Assembly (NCBI RefSeq): GCF_963678635.1
Contig: NC_087068.1
Coordinates: 19,099,872-19,163,871, forward strand
From: Symsagittifera roscoffensis
Taxonomy: Eukaryota > Xenacoelomorpha > Acoela > Convolutidae
Direction: 5' to 3'
DNA length: 64,000 nt
Both the position numbers and the translations under genes were made by a program. Shown piece after piece: positions 24,960-38,800 of this stretch. Positions within the stretch are counted from its first letter, which is position 1. Each line of letters opens with the position of its first letter. A model generated the notes under the pieces. It had not been told where the DNA came from, did not search any database, and was given only the letters and a program-made list of their open reading frames with translations.

Positions 24960-25790
24960 AAGCGGATAATGGTTGTTGTACTTCGTCGAGCACGAGATCG
25001 AACTAGAAGAAAGCGCCGTTTCTCACAGGGAGGTAGCGATGCGCATGAGACCTCATAAACCGGAGGCGTGCCGATCAGAAATGAGAATGCTGCTCGCATA
25101 CGACTTAATAGAACCCTCAAAGTCCCCTTCGGCTTGTGGTCTCGTCATGGCCAACAAGAAAAGAGGACAGCTGAGATTCTGTTGCGAATTTCGCGACTGA
25201 ACTCGGTGACCATAAAGGTCGCTTACCCTGTACCACGCACAGAGAAGAGCCTCTCGAAACTTCGCGATGCCAAGTTTTTCACCACACTGGACTGGGTTCT
25301 GCCTTCTGGCTTGGTCCCTTGCGGAAACATCATAGAGAAAAGACCGGATTTGCGTGTACCAGTGGAAGAGGATGCCGTTCGGCTTGTGAAATGCGAAGGT
25401 GACTTTTCAAAGACAGATGGCTCAGGCCTTGACCAGCATAACAAAGAAGTATGGTAATCTCGTAAGGTGCTGGATGATGTGGTGATAGCGATACCCACCT
25501 TCACTGACAACATTTACAGACTTGATAAATTTATTGACTGCATGAAGAGAGCAGGCTTGAAATGCACACTCTCGAAACGCGAGATCCTTAGAGAGTCAAA
25601 AAAGTACCTGCGAAGAATAGTGGTTATGCATGGCGTGAGGCCGGATCCGGATGCTATGGAGGCCCTGTTAACATGTAAGGCCCCCAAAACGGACACGCAG
25701 CTGATGAGCTTTCTAGTAGGATTCGCTGTCGAGATTTCATAAAAGGACACGCAGACAAGGTCTACCCGTTGCAGCAACTGACAGGCAACA
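24960..25790 (+). pseudogene. Reverse transcriptase region of element A
   Basis: Readable pieces include GLVMANKKRGQLRFCC, VTIKVAYPVPR and LDDVVIAIPTF, each matching the RT of element B at 61.7-62.4 kb. It is a Ty3/gypsy-type RNA-dependent DNA polymerase remnant with several interruptions. Similarity to B is high at protein level where both can be read. Confidence 0.75.
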
Positions 25791-25849
25791 AAGGGCAGAA
25801 ATTTGAATGGAATGAAAAAGCTCGGGAAGTCTTCGAGAATATAAAGCGG

Positions 25850-26240
25850 GAGCTGTGCGGAGCGCCAGCACTAGGCATGCCCACAGAGAAAAGCCTGTAG
25901 GTTCTCAATACTGATGCTCAGTGGTAACCATTTCTAGAATACTGCATCAGGAACAAGAGTGGAATGGGAGAACATTTATTCGTCCCATTGCATAGGCGGT
26001 AAGGTATCAAGCGACACTGAGATAATATACGGTGCGCCAAAAGGAGAAATGTTTGCGGTAGTCACGCTCGTGGAGAGGTATCGCGCCTGCTCGGGAACTG
26101 CTCCCTTTAAGTTGCGAGAGGACAACCGAGCCTTATCCTGGTTAAAAACGTACCCGATGGCCAGAATTTCATTGGTCGTTGTATAGTCAGGTTGGATGGC
26201 TAACACATGATAATCGAGCACATGATGCGTGACAGGCACA
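25850..26240 (+). pseudogene. RNase H region of element A
   Basis: GAPKGEMFAVVTLVERYRA and FKLREDNRALSWLKTY match the RNase H of element B (GAPKAEMFAVVTFVEKYRA, FKLRVDNRALSWLKTY). It follows the RT directly, as usual in Ty3-type pol. It would degrade the RNA strand during reverse transcription. Broken. Confidence 0.75.
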
Positions 26241-27229
26241 AAAATGCTGAAAATTTCAACAACAAAACTAAATTTTACGAAAGATTGGAACAGAAGCAGG
26301 CCAATCAGGCGGAATTCAAGGAGGGGTTCTCGTTTTTAGACAAAGAGATTTATAAAGCCTTTCCCTCGATGAGATGGCTGGACAAGTTACTACATCCTAT
26401 ACCAGGACATCATAAATTACCAGTAGAGAGAGCGGCAGAGATTAAAATCTTATCCAAGAAGAAGCCAGTGCATTTCGAGTGTTGCTACGCTTAAACCTGG
26501 TTCATGAGGAGCTCTCTCGTACGAACATAAACAGCCTCTCCTTTCTAGATTAACGGTGCAGTTCACACCAGAGGTGAAGCGGATGCTGGGTGGATTATTT
26601 GAGAAAAAAATGAAAGTGAGATAATCTTGAATGGGCAGCAGCCTTGGCATCGTTGACGGTTAATGAGAAAATTTGGTTAAGCTATCAAGGGGCAAGCACA
26701 AGGAAATTGAAAGGGATTGTAGGGCAGTAATTCATCAACTTGTTTCCTCAACTCCTCGAAACGTTTTGATGAGAACATCGTAAAAGACGTGGGGGCAAAA
26801 AATTGGGACTCAGAAGAAGAAAGCAACTTTCGAGGCGCCTGATCAAGGGCTGATAGAAATCGACTTGAAAAACTCGGAGCAAGAAAATTTGTCCGGGGGA
26901 AACGGACACTTAAGGAAGCGGATTTGTAGATGGACAAAACCAGGCGGACAAAGTTTTGACCGGGAAGTTTAGATAGATGAGTAGATCATGCACATCAGAA
27001 ACTGCCGTGGTGACATGCTCCACGGTATACTCAATTTTCGAAGACACGTTCTCAGACAGGAACTCAAGCACGGGATCTGAATTGTCAGAGTTGGTGATTC
27101 ACACATTGCTGGTGGAGCCTCGAGCAAGATACTTGAACAGGGAGGTGCATCATGACCCTGATAGTGATCGCCACCTGTTCCACAATGAAAAAGGCTTTGA
27201 CAGCGCCTATAATTCGACAGGTTTGCCGC

Positions 27230-28020
27230 AACTCTATCAAACGGAATTTTTTTTCAGGTCACATAATCAGATGGGCCATCAAGGAATCGAGAAAGTATAC
27301 CAGAGGATCTGCCAACACTTTGAATGACATAGGATGAAGAAGGCACGCGAGAAGTGGGTGACGGAATTTTCGGCGGGCTAGCAGGTGAAAGATCCTAGGA
27401 AATTGCGATTCCCATTACAGTCAATGGAGTCATCCGAGTTTAAGGAAGTGGTGCAGATTGATCACCACAAAATATGTATGTTAAACAATGGTTACAATTA
27501 GGTCTTAGTGATGATCGGCCACTTTACAAAATATGCAGAGGCCGTGCCCTGCATAACGGTGTCCTTCGAAGAGACTTGCAATCATCTGATCAATACTTGG
27601 ATAGCCAAACATGGATGTCCGTTGACATTCCAATCAGACAACGGAACTGCTTTCCTAGGAGAGCTTACTAAGGAGCTCATGAGACGTTCTCAAGTAGCTC
27701 AGGCTCATTCTACGACATACCACCCCCAGACGAATGGCTTAGTAGGAAGATATAATCGGACTCTGGTGTCAATATTGAGGGTGTATTGTTCACGAAACAT
27801 GACAGATTGGGAAGATATATGCTGCAAGTAAGGGCAGCTTACAACATTGGGCAACATTCCATCACAGAAACTAGTCCGCACATGTTGTTGACTGGGCATC
27901 AAAGGGCTTTGCCTTTGACCTTCTTTTACCTGGAGTATCAAGGAAAAAAGACGTCGCCACAACTCTATATAAGAGATGAGATCAGACGTCTGCAGGAGCT
28001 AAACGACTAACGTAGATGCA
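27230..28020 (+). pseudogene. Integrase region of element A
   Basis: RSHNQMGHQGIEKVYQRICQ recalls the His/Cys zinc-binding N-terminus. MIGHFTKYAEAVP, FQSDNGTAFLG and YHPQTNGLVGRYNRTL are the usual core blocks of Ty3-type integrases, followed by ETSPHMLLTGHQ. It would insert the cDNA into host DNA. It lies after RNase H, giving Ty3 order. It is broken, as is the rest of A. An integrase was recognised only in A, not in the visible part of B. Confidence 0.8.
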
Positions 28021-28031
28021 ATACAAAACAA

Positions 28032-28775
28032 GCTCAGGTGACGCACAGGACGAAATTTGATAAGAAAGCAGCTTGTGCAAAAGCTTACTCAGTAAGAGAC
28101 TACGGTTAGGGCTTTTCGGAACGTTACCCCACCGAATGGAACGAAAAAACTCCTAGAGAATTGGAGGGCACCGTTCATTTTAACGAATGTGCATCAGGAG
28201 TGACAATTTTACAGACTCAGTACCGTCCGAGCTGCGCACTTTGGAAACATTAAACAACATAAACCCTCCATAGAAGACATTTGTATAGCTGAAATTGTGG
28301 AGTAGGCTGCTTTCCTGATGATGGACCTTGCTTGCGAAGTTAATGAGAAAAGCACCAGGGAAATTAATGATGGGAATGAGGCACTGGAAGAAGGAGAAAA
28401 CCCGCTCAGGTGACGCACAGGACGAAATTTGATAAGAAAGCAGCTTGTGCAAAAGCTTACTCAGTAAGAGACTACGGTTAGGGCTTTTCGGAACGTTACC
28501 CCACCGAATGGAACGAAAAAACTCCTAGAGAATTGGAGGGCACCGTTCATTTTAACGAATGTGCATCAGGAGTGACAATTTTACAGACTCAGTACCGTCC
28601 GAGCTGCGCACTTTGGAAACATTAAACAACATAAACCCTCCATAGAAGACCTTTGTATAGCTGAAATTGTGGAGTAGGCTGCTTTCCTGATGATGGACCT
28701 TGCTTGCGAAGTTAATGAGAAAAGCACCAGGGAAATTAATGATGGGAATGAGGCACTGGAAGAAGGAGAAAGCCC
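28032..28775 (+). repeat. 372-bp tandem duplication downstream of integrase
   Basis: Two adjacent units (28,032-28,403 and 28,404-28,775) both start GCTCAGGTGACGCACAGG and are almost identical. They cover the end of the integrase region. The near-identity points to a duplication much later than the insertion of A. Confidence 0.9.
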
Positions 28776-30188
28776 GCCGTTCGACCTGGATCCTAGCAAG
28801 TTAATTGAGGCGGATGAAGAAAACTTACCCTATGCAGAAGAGGACTGGGAAACTCCGAGAAGATAGAGGTTCCCAAGACCACGCAACCGGATCTATGTTT
28901 TTCGATGCATACACACAACAAAGTGACAGGGCGAGACCCGCAAAGAAGTTTAATTCATACGGAGACGATTTTTTTTTAACAGGATAGACCTGAAAAGGAT
29001 AGTAGAAGATCTAGTGGGTCTGGAGGAGAAAACCGTATCACAGGAAGCAGACATTGTCGATGATCAAGACAAAGAATGGATCGACGATCGGTCTAAGCCC
29101 GAAGTGGAATTTGACGACGAACAGCAGGAGCCTAACAAACAAGACTTGACGAACCTGCGAGTCTTGGAGTGATTGAACGAAATCACATCAGTTCCTTAGT
29201 AAACAAGTGTCATGATTCAGGACGTAAACCGCGAGACTACGAAATACATAAGCAAAGACAAACATGATCCTTTTTGGGCAGCCCATGATTGGCCATTTTT
29301 CTTTCAATCGTCCAACCTTAACTTATTATTCGGTATGCGATCGAAGAGGTTGTCGTTGGTCTTTTTTGTCCGGGGAGAGGGGCCTGGATTTGCCCACATT
29401 GAAAAATGTCTAAATAAAAAAAATGCACGAGAAACAGGTAATTTAGAGGCAGAAACAGATGAAGGCCCTAAGAAACCAGACATAGGGAGAGTAGCAGAGT
29501 CATAATTTAACTTGTCGAGTGAATACTCGAATAGCTTAAAACTAACAGATACCAATTCTATAGATAAGGATAGGACGTGTGCGATAGCTATCACTGCTGA
29601 TATGAGTTTTAGAACAGCATTAGCAGCCGACTTCAGGAGAAAATATAAGAAAATAGAGTTTTTATGGAAGCAAACACCATTCTTCTTGGTGACGAGGGCG
29701 ACGGAGAAGCAACACGTGGACCCTGAAGATTTGGCTTTTTTTTTGCTGACAAGACTAAGAGACTTCTTCGTGGAAAGGGGAGTGAAAAAACTCTCGCTTC
29801 TGGAATATAACCCACACAGAGGACGACTGCATCCTCGGGAGCCTTACGCGCTGATACACGTAATTATTTCGGGTACCAAAATAAAATTGTATCTACATAA
29901 GAAATCTTATTTAACTATAGGTTATGTACAGGTTGAGTGTAGGTTTAGTGTAGGGTGTGTTGTCTGTTATGTAATTATGTTATTAGGATCTTGGATTTGG
30001 AAGGGTTATTGACTGCGAATGCTCAAACAAAGTTCTAGGAACAGATTCAAAGTGTGGACTGTCCACTCTTAGATTGGTTTCCAATTGATTTTTAATATAT
30101 CTTAAGATCAAAATCTTTTTATCTGACTGTTTTTGAGATGAACTGCGGGTCATGAGGTGGAGAAAAGAAGCGCTCTCGGGAGGCAATT
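28776..30188 (+). pseudogene. Element A linker between integrase and coiled-coil frame
   Basis: An acidic stretch (28,985-29,170) is followed by a plus-strand frame at 29,512-30,012. That frame has balanced composition and contains FRTALAADFRRKY, LEYNPHRGRLHPREPYALIH and GTKIKLYLHKKSYL. The second frame looks like part of a folded domain, but I do not recognise it. In the visible part of B no equivalent was found. It belongs to the element and not to the host, by position. Confidence 0.45.
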
Positions 30189-30815
30189 TTGTGTACGAAC
30201 CCGGGTTGGGTAATACAAAGACGTACCAGCCTGGAGAGTTGCCTCTCCCAGCCAGGCCTAGGCCCGGTTTGTTTGAGGAGTAGACATCAATCTTTCCATC
30301 AAAAACTTACTAGCGAGGCTGCCTCGTCTAGCTCACAGTTGAAAGCTGCAGTGTCCGCCAAGAAAGACAGAGTACAGGAAGAAGTAAAGACGAATGAAAC
30401 GATGGAAGATCTAAACGAGACGAGACACGAGTTGCAACGAGTGAGGGAAACCTGGTCCAGAATCGAAAAAGATAGAGATATGTGGAGGAAACTGTTTGAG
30501 GACTTCAACAAGAAGCACGGACAAGATATAGAACGCTTGAGGCAGGAGTATAAGGAGCGATCTGAACAATTGGGTATAGCGAAAACAGAAAGACCGTTAC
30601 CTGCAGGAAGCGTTCTCCGTGTACAACTGCCGATGGAGCTTCTGACGCCTCGCGAGTTGAGTCAAACAACGAAAGGGCAAGTCCTAACAGTATCTGGTAA
30701 GGTGACGATCACGGAACCAAGTGACACCATAGGCAATGCAGTTGTGGAGAAAACGATGAGACAGCGCTGGTCGACTCGTGGCCAATTGGAATTTGCCAGG
30801 TTCCGGGATGACTGA
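30189..30815 (+). pseudogene. Coiled-coil frame of element A
   Basis: The frame reads for about 208 residues. From about residue 50 to 135 it is rich in Glu, Lys and Arg with heptad-like spacing (NETRHELQRVRETWSRIEKD, LRQEYKERSEQL), as in a long coiled coil. It precedes the SGNH-like part. Its role is unknown; a structural or oligomerisation role is inference. Element C has charged stretches in a similar setting, but I could not align them. Confidence 0.5.
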
Positions 30816-30959
30816 ACCCCATGGAACAATTGATGATACCGGCAGAGTACAGCTCTTTTCGGAGTTGATAAAGAAAACAGGAGCTGCTACGATGACGAAG
30901 TCAGGAAAGGCCCCCCACAAGATTAATCAGGAAGATGACAATGAAGAAAGTGTCACGTA

Positions 30960-31373
30960 TGCTGGAGATACAGAAAATACCCAGATCAAGAATAGCTTCA
31001 CGGGAGTCCCGGACTTAGACATGCGAGCGTGTTTCAATAGACCAATTTGGAGTCCGGCAATGAATATGCAGCAACCACCCCTCGGCACGTCACAATTGGA
31101 TTGAGCGATAGTCTTGTGAGAGTTTTACAGAACTTGTGAACCTCATGGATAAATGGGGTTATTGTATTCAGAGGTGACGCAATAGCCCAGCCAAATCGAA
31201 TCATTGAGTTGATGAATCAGGGCAGAAGAGTAGTTTGCGATTACTTTGATAGGCACCAACAACGTATCTAGATGCTCAGACTCAGAAGAGGGTCATTGGG
31301 AGGCTATGATGGTGTGCTTGTTTACTGCGGTGTGGCAGAAGTCTCAGTGCGCGGAACTAACCGTCTGCACGAT
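30960..31373 (+). pseudogene. Start of SGNH-like domain, element A
   Basis: NSFTGVPDLDMRACFNRPIW, followed by PPLGTSQL, matches NFTGVPETDPRACFNRATW and PPLGTSHL just before the GDS motif in element B. This is the single-copy start of the accessory block. The rest lies in the duplicated units that begin at 31,374. Broken. Confidence 0.6.
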
Positions 31374-31423
31374 ACCAATGAATGCAAGAACACAATCAGC
31401 TACAGCGAGAAGACACAATGAAA

Positions 31424-32833
31424 GAGTCTAGAGGTGGAATAACATAGTGCGTATTCTGGCAAGTCAAATCGCTGGACAAATGTTTTTAATGGATTTGGAG
31501 CACGAGTTGAGAGCTCTGGATCAGGCCAGATTCACCACCGATAGAATAAGATTCGACAGTATAAAAAGAACAAGCCTGGATGAACCTTGTCTTCCAAGAA
31601 CAATTGAACGAATTAGAGTTTGAACTATTCAACACTGGATCACTAGGAACGGAGGAAGCGACTAAGGTGCCGGCAATTTCAACTTTTTGTGCCGCCTAAT
31701 CTCGAGAAACGCTTGGTATCAGTCCCTGCCGTACCGCAAGTATTGCATAACTCGAGTGACCAAGAACAGAGGTCAGACGTCTTGGACCGACTGGGCGAGG
31801 CACCAGCGAGAAGGACCATTCATCCCCGACGAATGTTCATCAATCAGACGGACGCAACCTCAGGCACCTCCTGATCAGAGACGACGTCAACGACGACTGC
31901 GAGCAGGGAAGAGCGACTTCCAGATAGAAGTTCCCTAATGTAGTCAAGACCGATTCCTTCAAAATGGACGAGACCATCTTCGCTGCCTACGAAAAAGGAG
32001 AGATGAGAAAGGCGAAGATACTAGTGATTGCGAGCTCGGATTTGTGAAAACCTCCGAGCCCTCGTTGTGGCCCGATATGATAATATTGGCGGCAACCGAC
32101 CTAGATTGGATGCAATCCATATCAATGGAAGAGTCAGGAGGTGGAATAACATAATGCGTAATCTGGCAAGTCAAAATGCTGGACAAATGTTTTTAATTGA
32201 TTTGGAGCACGAGTTGAGAGCTCTGGATTAGGCCAGATTCACCACCGATAGAATAAGATTCGACAGTATAAAAGGACAAGCCTGGATGAACCTTGTCTTC
32301 CAAGAACAATTGAATGAATTAGAGTTTGAACTATTCAACACTGGATCACTAGGAACGGAGGAAGCGACTAAGGTGCCGGCAATTTCAACTTTTGTGCCGC
32401 CTAATCTGGAGAAACGCTTGGGATCAGTCCCTGCCGTACCGCAAGTATTGCATAACTCGAGTGACCAAGAACAGAGGTCAGACGTCTTGGACCGACTGGG
32501 CGAGGCACCAGCGAGAAGGACTATTCATCCCCGACGAATGTTCATCAAGCAGACGGACGCAACCTCAGGCACCTCCTGATCAGAGACGACGTCAACGACG
32601 ACTGCGAGCAGGGAAGAGCGACTTCCAGATAGAAGTTCCCTAATGTAGTCAAGACCGATTCCTTCAAAATGGACGAGACCATCTTCGCTGCCTACGAAAA
32701 AGGAGAGATGAGAAAGGCGAAGATACTAGTGATTGCGAGCTCGGATTTGTGAAAACCTCCGAGCCCTCGTTGTGGCCCGATATGATAATATTGGCGGGAA
32801 CCGACCTAGATTAAATGCAATCCATATCAGTGG
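31424..32833 (+). repeat. 705-bp tandem duplication in unit 1
   Basis: Copies at about 31,424-32,128 and 32,129-32,833 cover the end of the SGNH-like domain and its downstream linker. GAGGTGGAATAACAT and CATATCA(A/G)TGG mark the ends. The same pair is present in unit 2, so this duplication preceded the 8.6-kb one. Confidence 0.85.
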
Positions 32834-35800
32834 CAATTGAGGTTCAGCTGCAAACAGCAATGAATCCGATAACGATCGTTTTTGCCGGCATCAATGATCA
32901 CTTGCAAAGCAAAGGTCACCTGAGCAGACTCAGAGAGCCAGCAATGGCGGAAGCTGTAGTGTGGCTAGCAATCAGAGACGTTCAGAAGTCCATAATTGAG
33001 ATTATGGACGTGTTGAAAGAAGGCGGGTTTCAGAAAAAATTTCCGAAGACAGTATTCTTGTTATCCCCGGGATATGCACATATCCCGGACGGATTGAATT
33101 TTGTGTATGCAATGATTGAACTCCTCTCAGAGGGAATTATAATTTGATCATATCTGCCCCAGAATGCAAAGTGGAGGCGAGGAATTTGAGACCACTTTGG
33201 CCAGAATTGCCTGCAGTATGGTCTCATATCTCAAAACACCATGAGAAGATTAAAAGACCATTCGCTACACATGCTCGTGTAAGACGAAGTGATGGGATGG
33301 CTACTGTCCAATTGCAATAGGCAACTCACAATGAAGCCAGGATTCGATGACGATCATCAAGTGATAGTGGATATGTTAAATAATCCGGGGTTAAGAGGAA
33401 TGGAGGTCGAGGAAGAAGGAGATAAGAGGCAGAACGCCAAATTAACGAAAATTCAATTAAAAACTATGGTTTTGCGAACGAAACTCGAGGCAAACAAGTG
33501 GCTGCACTTGGCTCCTTGAGAAGCAGGACACTTGGCTCCTTTGGGCATGGTCGCTTTCGAGCGGGGCCCACCGATGATCGCAAAGATTCACTCTTACCTA
33601 TTAAGAGAATTACACCTGGCTGAAAGCGAAGGAGAGATGTCAGCGGAGTTCGTGGACAGGATAAGCCAGCCGATTCACCAGGCATTCTGGACAAAGAAGA
33701 AGCGAAGAGAAGGTTTTGAGTGGACGGAAGGCATGTTTATAGGGTTGAGAGCAGGAGAAAACTTACCCAGGACTCTCACGCTATCTAATACGGGAGTTCT
33801 TCAAGTTCGTTATGGAACTATCTATCGTGGTGATCATGGGACTGTTTGTGACATTTGGATCAGAATATTTCTGAAAAGGTTCAGCCGTGATGCTGACTGA
33901 AGGAATGCAGAATCTCTACCTGAATTTTTCTTGACGCAGATTGCAATAACACATGGAAAGCTAGGAAAGTTGATGACTTTAACCCTCTACCACGAAATGA
34001 GGGAGAATGTGAAAAAATTTGACATGAAAAAGTCTAGAGCCTCTTCGACTCAAATGCGGGACTTCAGACACACTCTTATTCAATACCTGTTGCAGCAGAA
34101 TCGTTTTGGCACTGGGGAAAATAAGACAATAGAAAGAGAGGAGGTTGTGCGACGTTATGTAAGAGGCATGCCCCTACTCATCGATTTGTGCCTAGCTATG
34201 TAAAGATCCCTTAGCATGATCAGGGGCGTCAGCGAGTTTTTGAAGGTAATATTCCGTTCTGCCGTGACGTTCGCGTTCCCTGACGCAAAAGTGGAAGCCT
34301 ACAGAAGGTCGGTGTTTTACTTGAACCTCATTTCAGTAGTGAACTGGAGCACACTCAATTGCTGCGAGCAGAAACGAGGAGCAAAGATTTGCTGTTTGCA
34401 AAAACAGCAGAGCCCGACATGACGGACATAAGTTTCAATAACCACTTCCGCGATCGAATGAGCGAAGTGGACAGAGGGGTATCTCGAAGTGTTCCCAAAG
34501 CTCTAGAACTGGCAGTCTTACGACACAACGAATGGCGAGATAACAAGAATTCCTCGACTAATAGCTTCATACCAGAACGCGAGGAAAAAAACCGAAGACT
34601 GGGGCGATTACAAGAGGCTACCGGAAGAAAAAACAGATTTCCCCTTCCGTATTATATTACTCGGACCAGTCTCCGTATTACACACTCCCAGGCTGAAAGC
34701 GTTTGAAACCAACGAGAGAAGGATGGCAAAGCTCTCTGAATCGATAAACCCGTGCTTCATACGCAAAAATGCTTCCGTGCTGCAAAATATGCAGTTGGCA
34801 TTTGCGGATGAGTCAACGAGGAGAAGCATGAGCAATGTAGCCACTCCAAAAACCTGAAAGATGCGAGGAAGAATGGGCCATGCTGGACCTGGCGCCAATC
34901 ATGATGAGAGGGAACACAGATTTGCAGGAAGCTGCTCTAATAGTCTTGAATGTGAGGCAATAGTTGACAATAACTGGGAAGCTGTTGACTAGGACTGCTC
35001 TTGCGCCCTTCGGCTTCGAAGAAGTTGTAATAGGATGCGGAGAACGTAACGACCAGTCAGCAGGTGAGCTATTTGTGCCAACGCTTCCAGTCGAAAAAAG
35101 AGCGTTGATCAAAAACCTTCAGGTTCGGTAAAGAGCAAACAGGGAGATTACGGAGAACAAGAAGATCGTCAGCCGGAAGGAGCAATGAAGCAGGATTCCA
35201 ACGAAGCAATAAATGATGACAACAAAGCCTCAGTACATGGTGTTTCGAGCCTGAACTTCAAATTCCTGAACGAAGACGAAGCAGAAACGGTGGCGGGACG
35301 ACTGAATCAGCGGAGGATGGAACTTCCACGCTGGAACCTCCCTCAGCCTTCATGAACGCAACCCATGACTTGTCGGAGAGCAGCTCTCCTGGTATGACTG
35401 ACACTACTGCAAAGAAATTTTTAAAGGAACTTCAACTAAGGAGAAAAAGAGAAAACGCAGTCAGGGTACCTTTCTTGGAAACCCAGTCAGAAGAAGAGTG
35501 GGAAGCTAGGCACCTGGATCATTAAAACAGAACAGGCTGTGGCATTGACAGAGTTGTTTTTATGGAAGAGGTCTGGACAGTAGCGCTGTGTTAAGGGACC
35601 CAGTCGATGTTGAAAACAGTCCTTAACAGACCACTGATGCTGGAAATCCTTGACAAACTGGACAAATGCGAAGGAAGAATGAGCAAATTGCTAATTGATT
35701 TGGCAACCGATGTTAGTTAGACAAACTCTCCGTCCAAGATCACACACAAAGAAAGCAAGGAAGAATTGGTGTATCTGTCCAGAACTCAAGAAGGGACAAT

Positions 35801-38800
35801 GCGATCGAAGATGGTGATTGATAAGATCAACGACATAAAGACAAAGTCGGGCAGCAAACTAACGTTAAGAAAAACTGGAAAGTCAAAGATGGACTCTGGA
35901 CCTCTAACAAAAACTGCCAACTCAGGTAAACGGAAGCGAGTAGACAATGCCGCTGATATTGGGTAAGGCGTTGACAGAGTTCCTGGCACGTGGAAATTGA
36001 TGACCGATGTAGCGATGGTGCCAAACATCTCCATGGCAGGATTCAAGTCAGCCAGCTATAAAAACAAGAGGAGTGACCGCACTCTTACTCGAGCTAGAAT
36101 AAGAATGGAAAAACTCAACCATTGTGGTGAGAGTACCCTTAAGGATTTCAAACCATCATGCATGAACCACAGAAAGGGAAATGTCGTAGGACAGCCAACC
36201 CCAGTGGAACACAGCCGATTGACAGTATCGGATACAGTCTCGATAGATGAGCTCGCAGGTAAAAGCATGGAATTGATGGAACACAGGAACTCAGCTAGAG
36301 GTTATCTAACCGCTCTAGAAAATAAAAGTTCCATGCATTGTTACCTGGAAGAAAACAGCAAGGGCACGACGATGAAGCCTCTTCCAAAATGCACACAGAG
36401 ACGGTGGATCAATTGGTGAGGTTGCCGCGGAGGGCAGTGTTGCTACGCCATTTCGAAGAAGAAATGCGAACTACTCCGAAAACACATGCACTGATAGTGA
36501 TACTTTACGTCAGAGCTGAGCTGCATTTCAGACCTACTTGGTGTATGACGGAACTGACGCTGGAAGATTACCATTAAGAAGAAAGGAAAAGGTCGAAATG
36601 AGAAAAGGTACACTTGATGACGCATTTAAGAGACATAATGATCTGCGAAGGAACGGAAGTAGCCTCTGCGAAATGGAAAGACCTTCTCTGTTTCGTCCAG
36701 TTCACCTTAGAACAGATGTCGGTACCAGCACTATATACAAGTCCGGTAACGCTGAGATAGGGTAGTGAACTGGCAAAAACCTTGCTATTACAAGCGCTGT
36801 CGGACATTCAACAAAGCAAGCCAGTGAATATGAAAGAGCCGATGGACCTGGAACCCTTAAGAAGTACTCTCGAAAAAGAAGCTTAGGCTCACGAAAAAAT
36901 TGATGGGGACACTGCTGAAGTCCAGTGAATACTGTGGACCGATCAGAAAGAAGTCATACCACTATGTGTTGGGAAAAGCTGGATTGGCGTACAATCAATG
37001 AATCATTATGATTGTTATTTCCCAAGCTGTTGTACTGAGGATCTGCTGTCAAAAAAATCATTGTTAAGAATTATTGCCAGTCAGCAAGTCAAGCTAGGAC
37101 TTTTATTGAAAGAAAAGTTGAAGGCACCTACCATACCGAAATCTGACAACAGAGTGGATTTTTGATTGGGATTCTCAGATGAATTACTGAGAACAAGCTT
37201 GATGGTAGTTTGGGAGTTAGTAAAGCCATCACAGTGCCCAAGTCCAAACAATGTTTCAATATTGAGAGCGACGAGGATGTCTAGAGAGAACTGAATGCAG
37301 ATTACAATTTACGCGATCTCAACATCATCTACAACATGATGAATACAGCCTCCAGGAGCAACCGTGAGAAGAGTGTGTAGTTGCGTGGCTGGGGACCAGA
37401 AGACTGTGTCAAACCTTATAGCTGTCTGGTGAAAAGTCAAGGGACTAGAAGTTCATATATGTGGAGGTCTTAACTGAGTGAAAGCACTTGCGAGACAGCA
37501 TGAACAACTGACGATTTTGATTGGAAATATAGTGAGAAAAACGAGAATGGAAACAGAACTAATCTCAGACTGTCATGGAGGAACTGAAGTGAATCTAGTG
37601 ACTGCACTATGAGTTCTTTAGAGTCACCATTGAATCTAGAATAAAAACATGAGTTGGTCACGGCCATCATTGTAGATGTGTTTCTGGGCGTTTTACAGAC
37701 TGAACAGAAGCATATCGGAAATGAAGAGAAGCGATAGAAATTGAGTGAAGTGAAGAAAATCGCAAACCGTCTGGACCTCGATACCTAGTAGGCTCGACGA
37801 CGGCTCCAATATGAAAAAGCAGTAAACCAGTACTTTTTGTGGCAGTGGTTGTAAAACAGCAAGAGGGCGATAGTGGATCAATCTTTCTCAGTGCCAAAAT
37901 GTGTAAGACTTGGGAGAACATCGCACAAATCTTAGGAATTACTCTGTAATATGTTCGCCGGAGTTCCAAAGAACAGCGGACAATTTAGAATTGAAACTCA
38001 TGAAGTTCATGGGAATTGCTTGTAAGAGCTCTAGTGATTTTGGAAGGCAGAAGCAGAAAAAATTATCAGCAACAATTTACAATGCAGTAGACGATAGTGA
38101 CAAAAACAAAATTGAAGAAGCATCATAATGACACATGAAGAGTTTCCCTGCAATTGTTTGCTACAAACAAGGTGTTATCCTGGGCGAAGTAATCTGGTGT
38201 TGATCTCAGACTCTGGAAAACTGCTCTCCATGGGTTTACCAGACTCATCACAGCCCATACATGTAGTGATAGTAGGAGTTTTGAGGGCAATTAGATGGCT
38301 GGAAACTCATGTTATAGAGAAGAATCGACAGAAAGCACTCACCAAAGAACAGTTGGAAGAACTTGATTGGCTAAAAGATTAAGATCTTCTTTTTGAGACA
38401 ATGAGCAAAATCTTGAACAAATCGATGGAAGCGAAGAAAATGTGGACCAGAAGACGACTGATGCCATGGTTCAGAGCCAACATGACCGCTTGGTTGCACG
38501 AGTATGCCAAAAAACACATGTCGAAGCACAGCTGAGTGTATAGTTCGTATCAGATGGACATATGGTCAGAAGATTTCAAGCGAGCTTTCCTAAACCATCA
38601 GAATGTAGTAACTACCGCAGTGAACAGAACAATGAAAACAGTTGATTTCGACGAAAGGGAAAGAAAAGAAATGTTGAAGGAAGATCTGGAGAGAAATGTG
38701 ACGTTGTGCCTCTAGAGCAGCTTCTGCAGAAATAGGGAAACTAATGTAGACCCTCTACCTTGTTGCAAACAAAAAGTATAAGAGCAGATTTGTTGCGGGA

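Noticed and set aside
31687-32643. Frames repeating RNAWDQSLPYRKYCITR (four copies in the window)
   Set aside because: They are another frame of the duplicated SGNH linker, repeated only because the DNA is duplicated.
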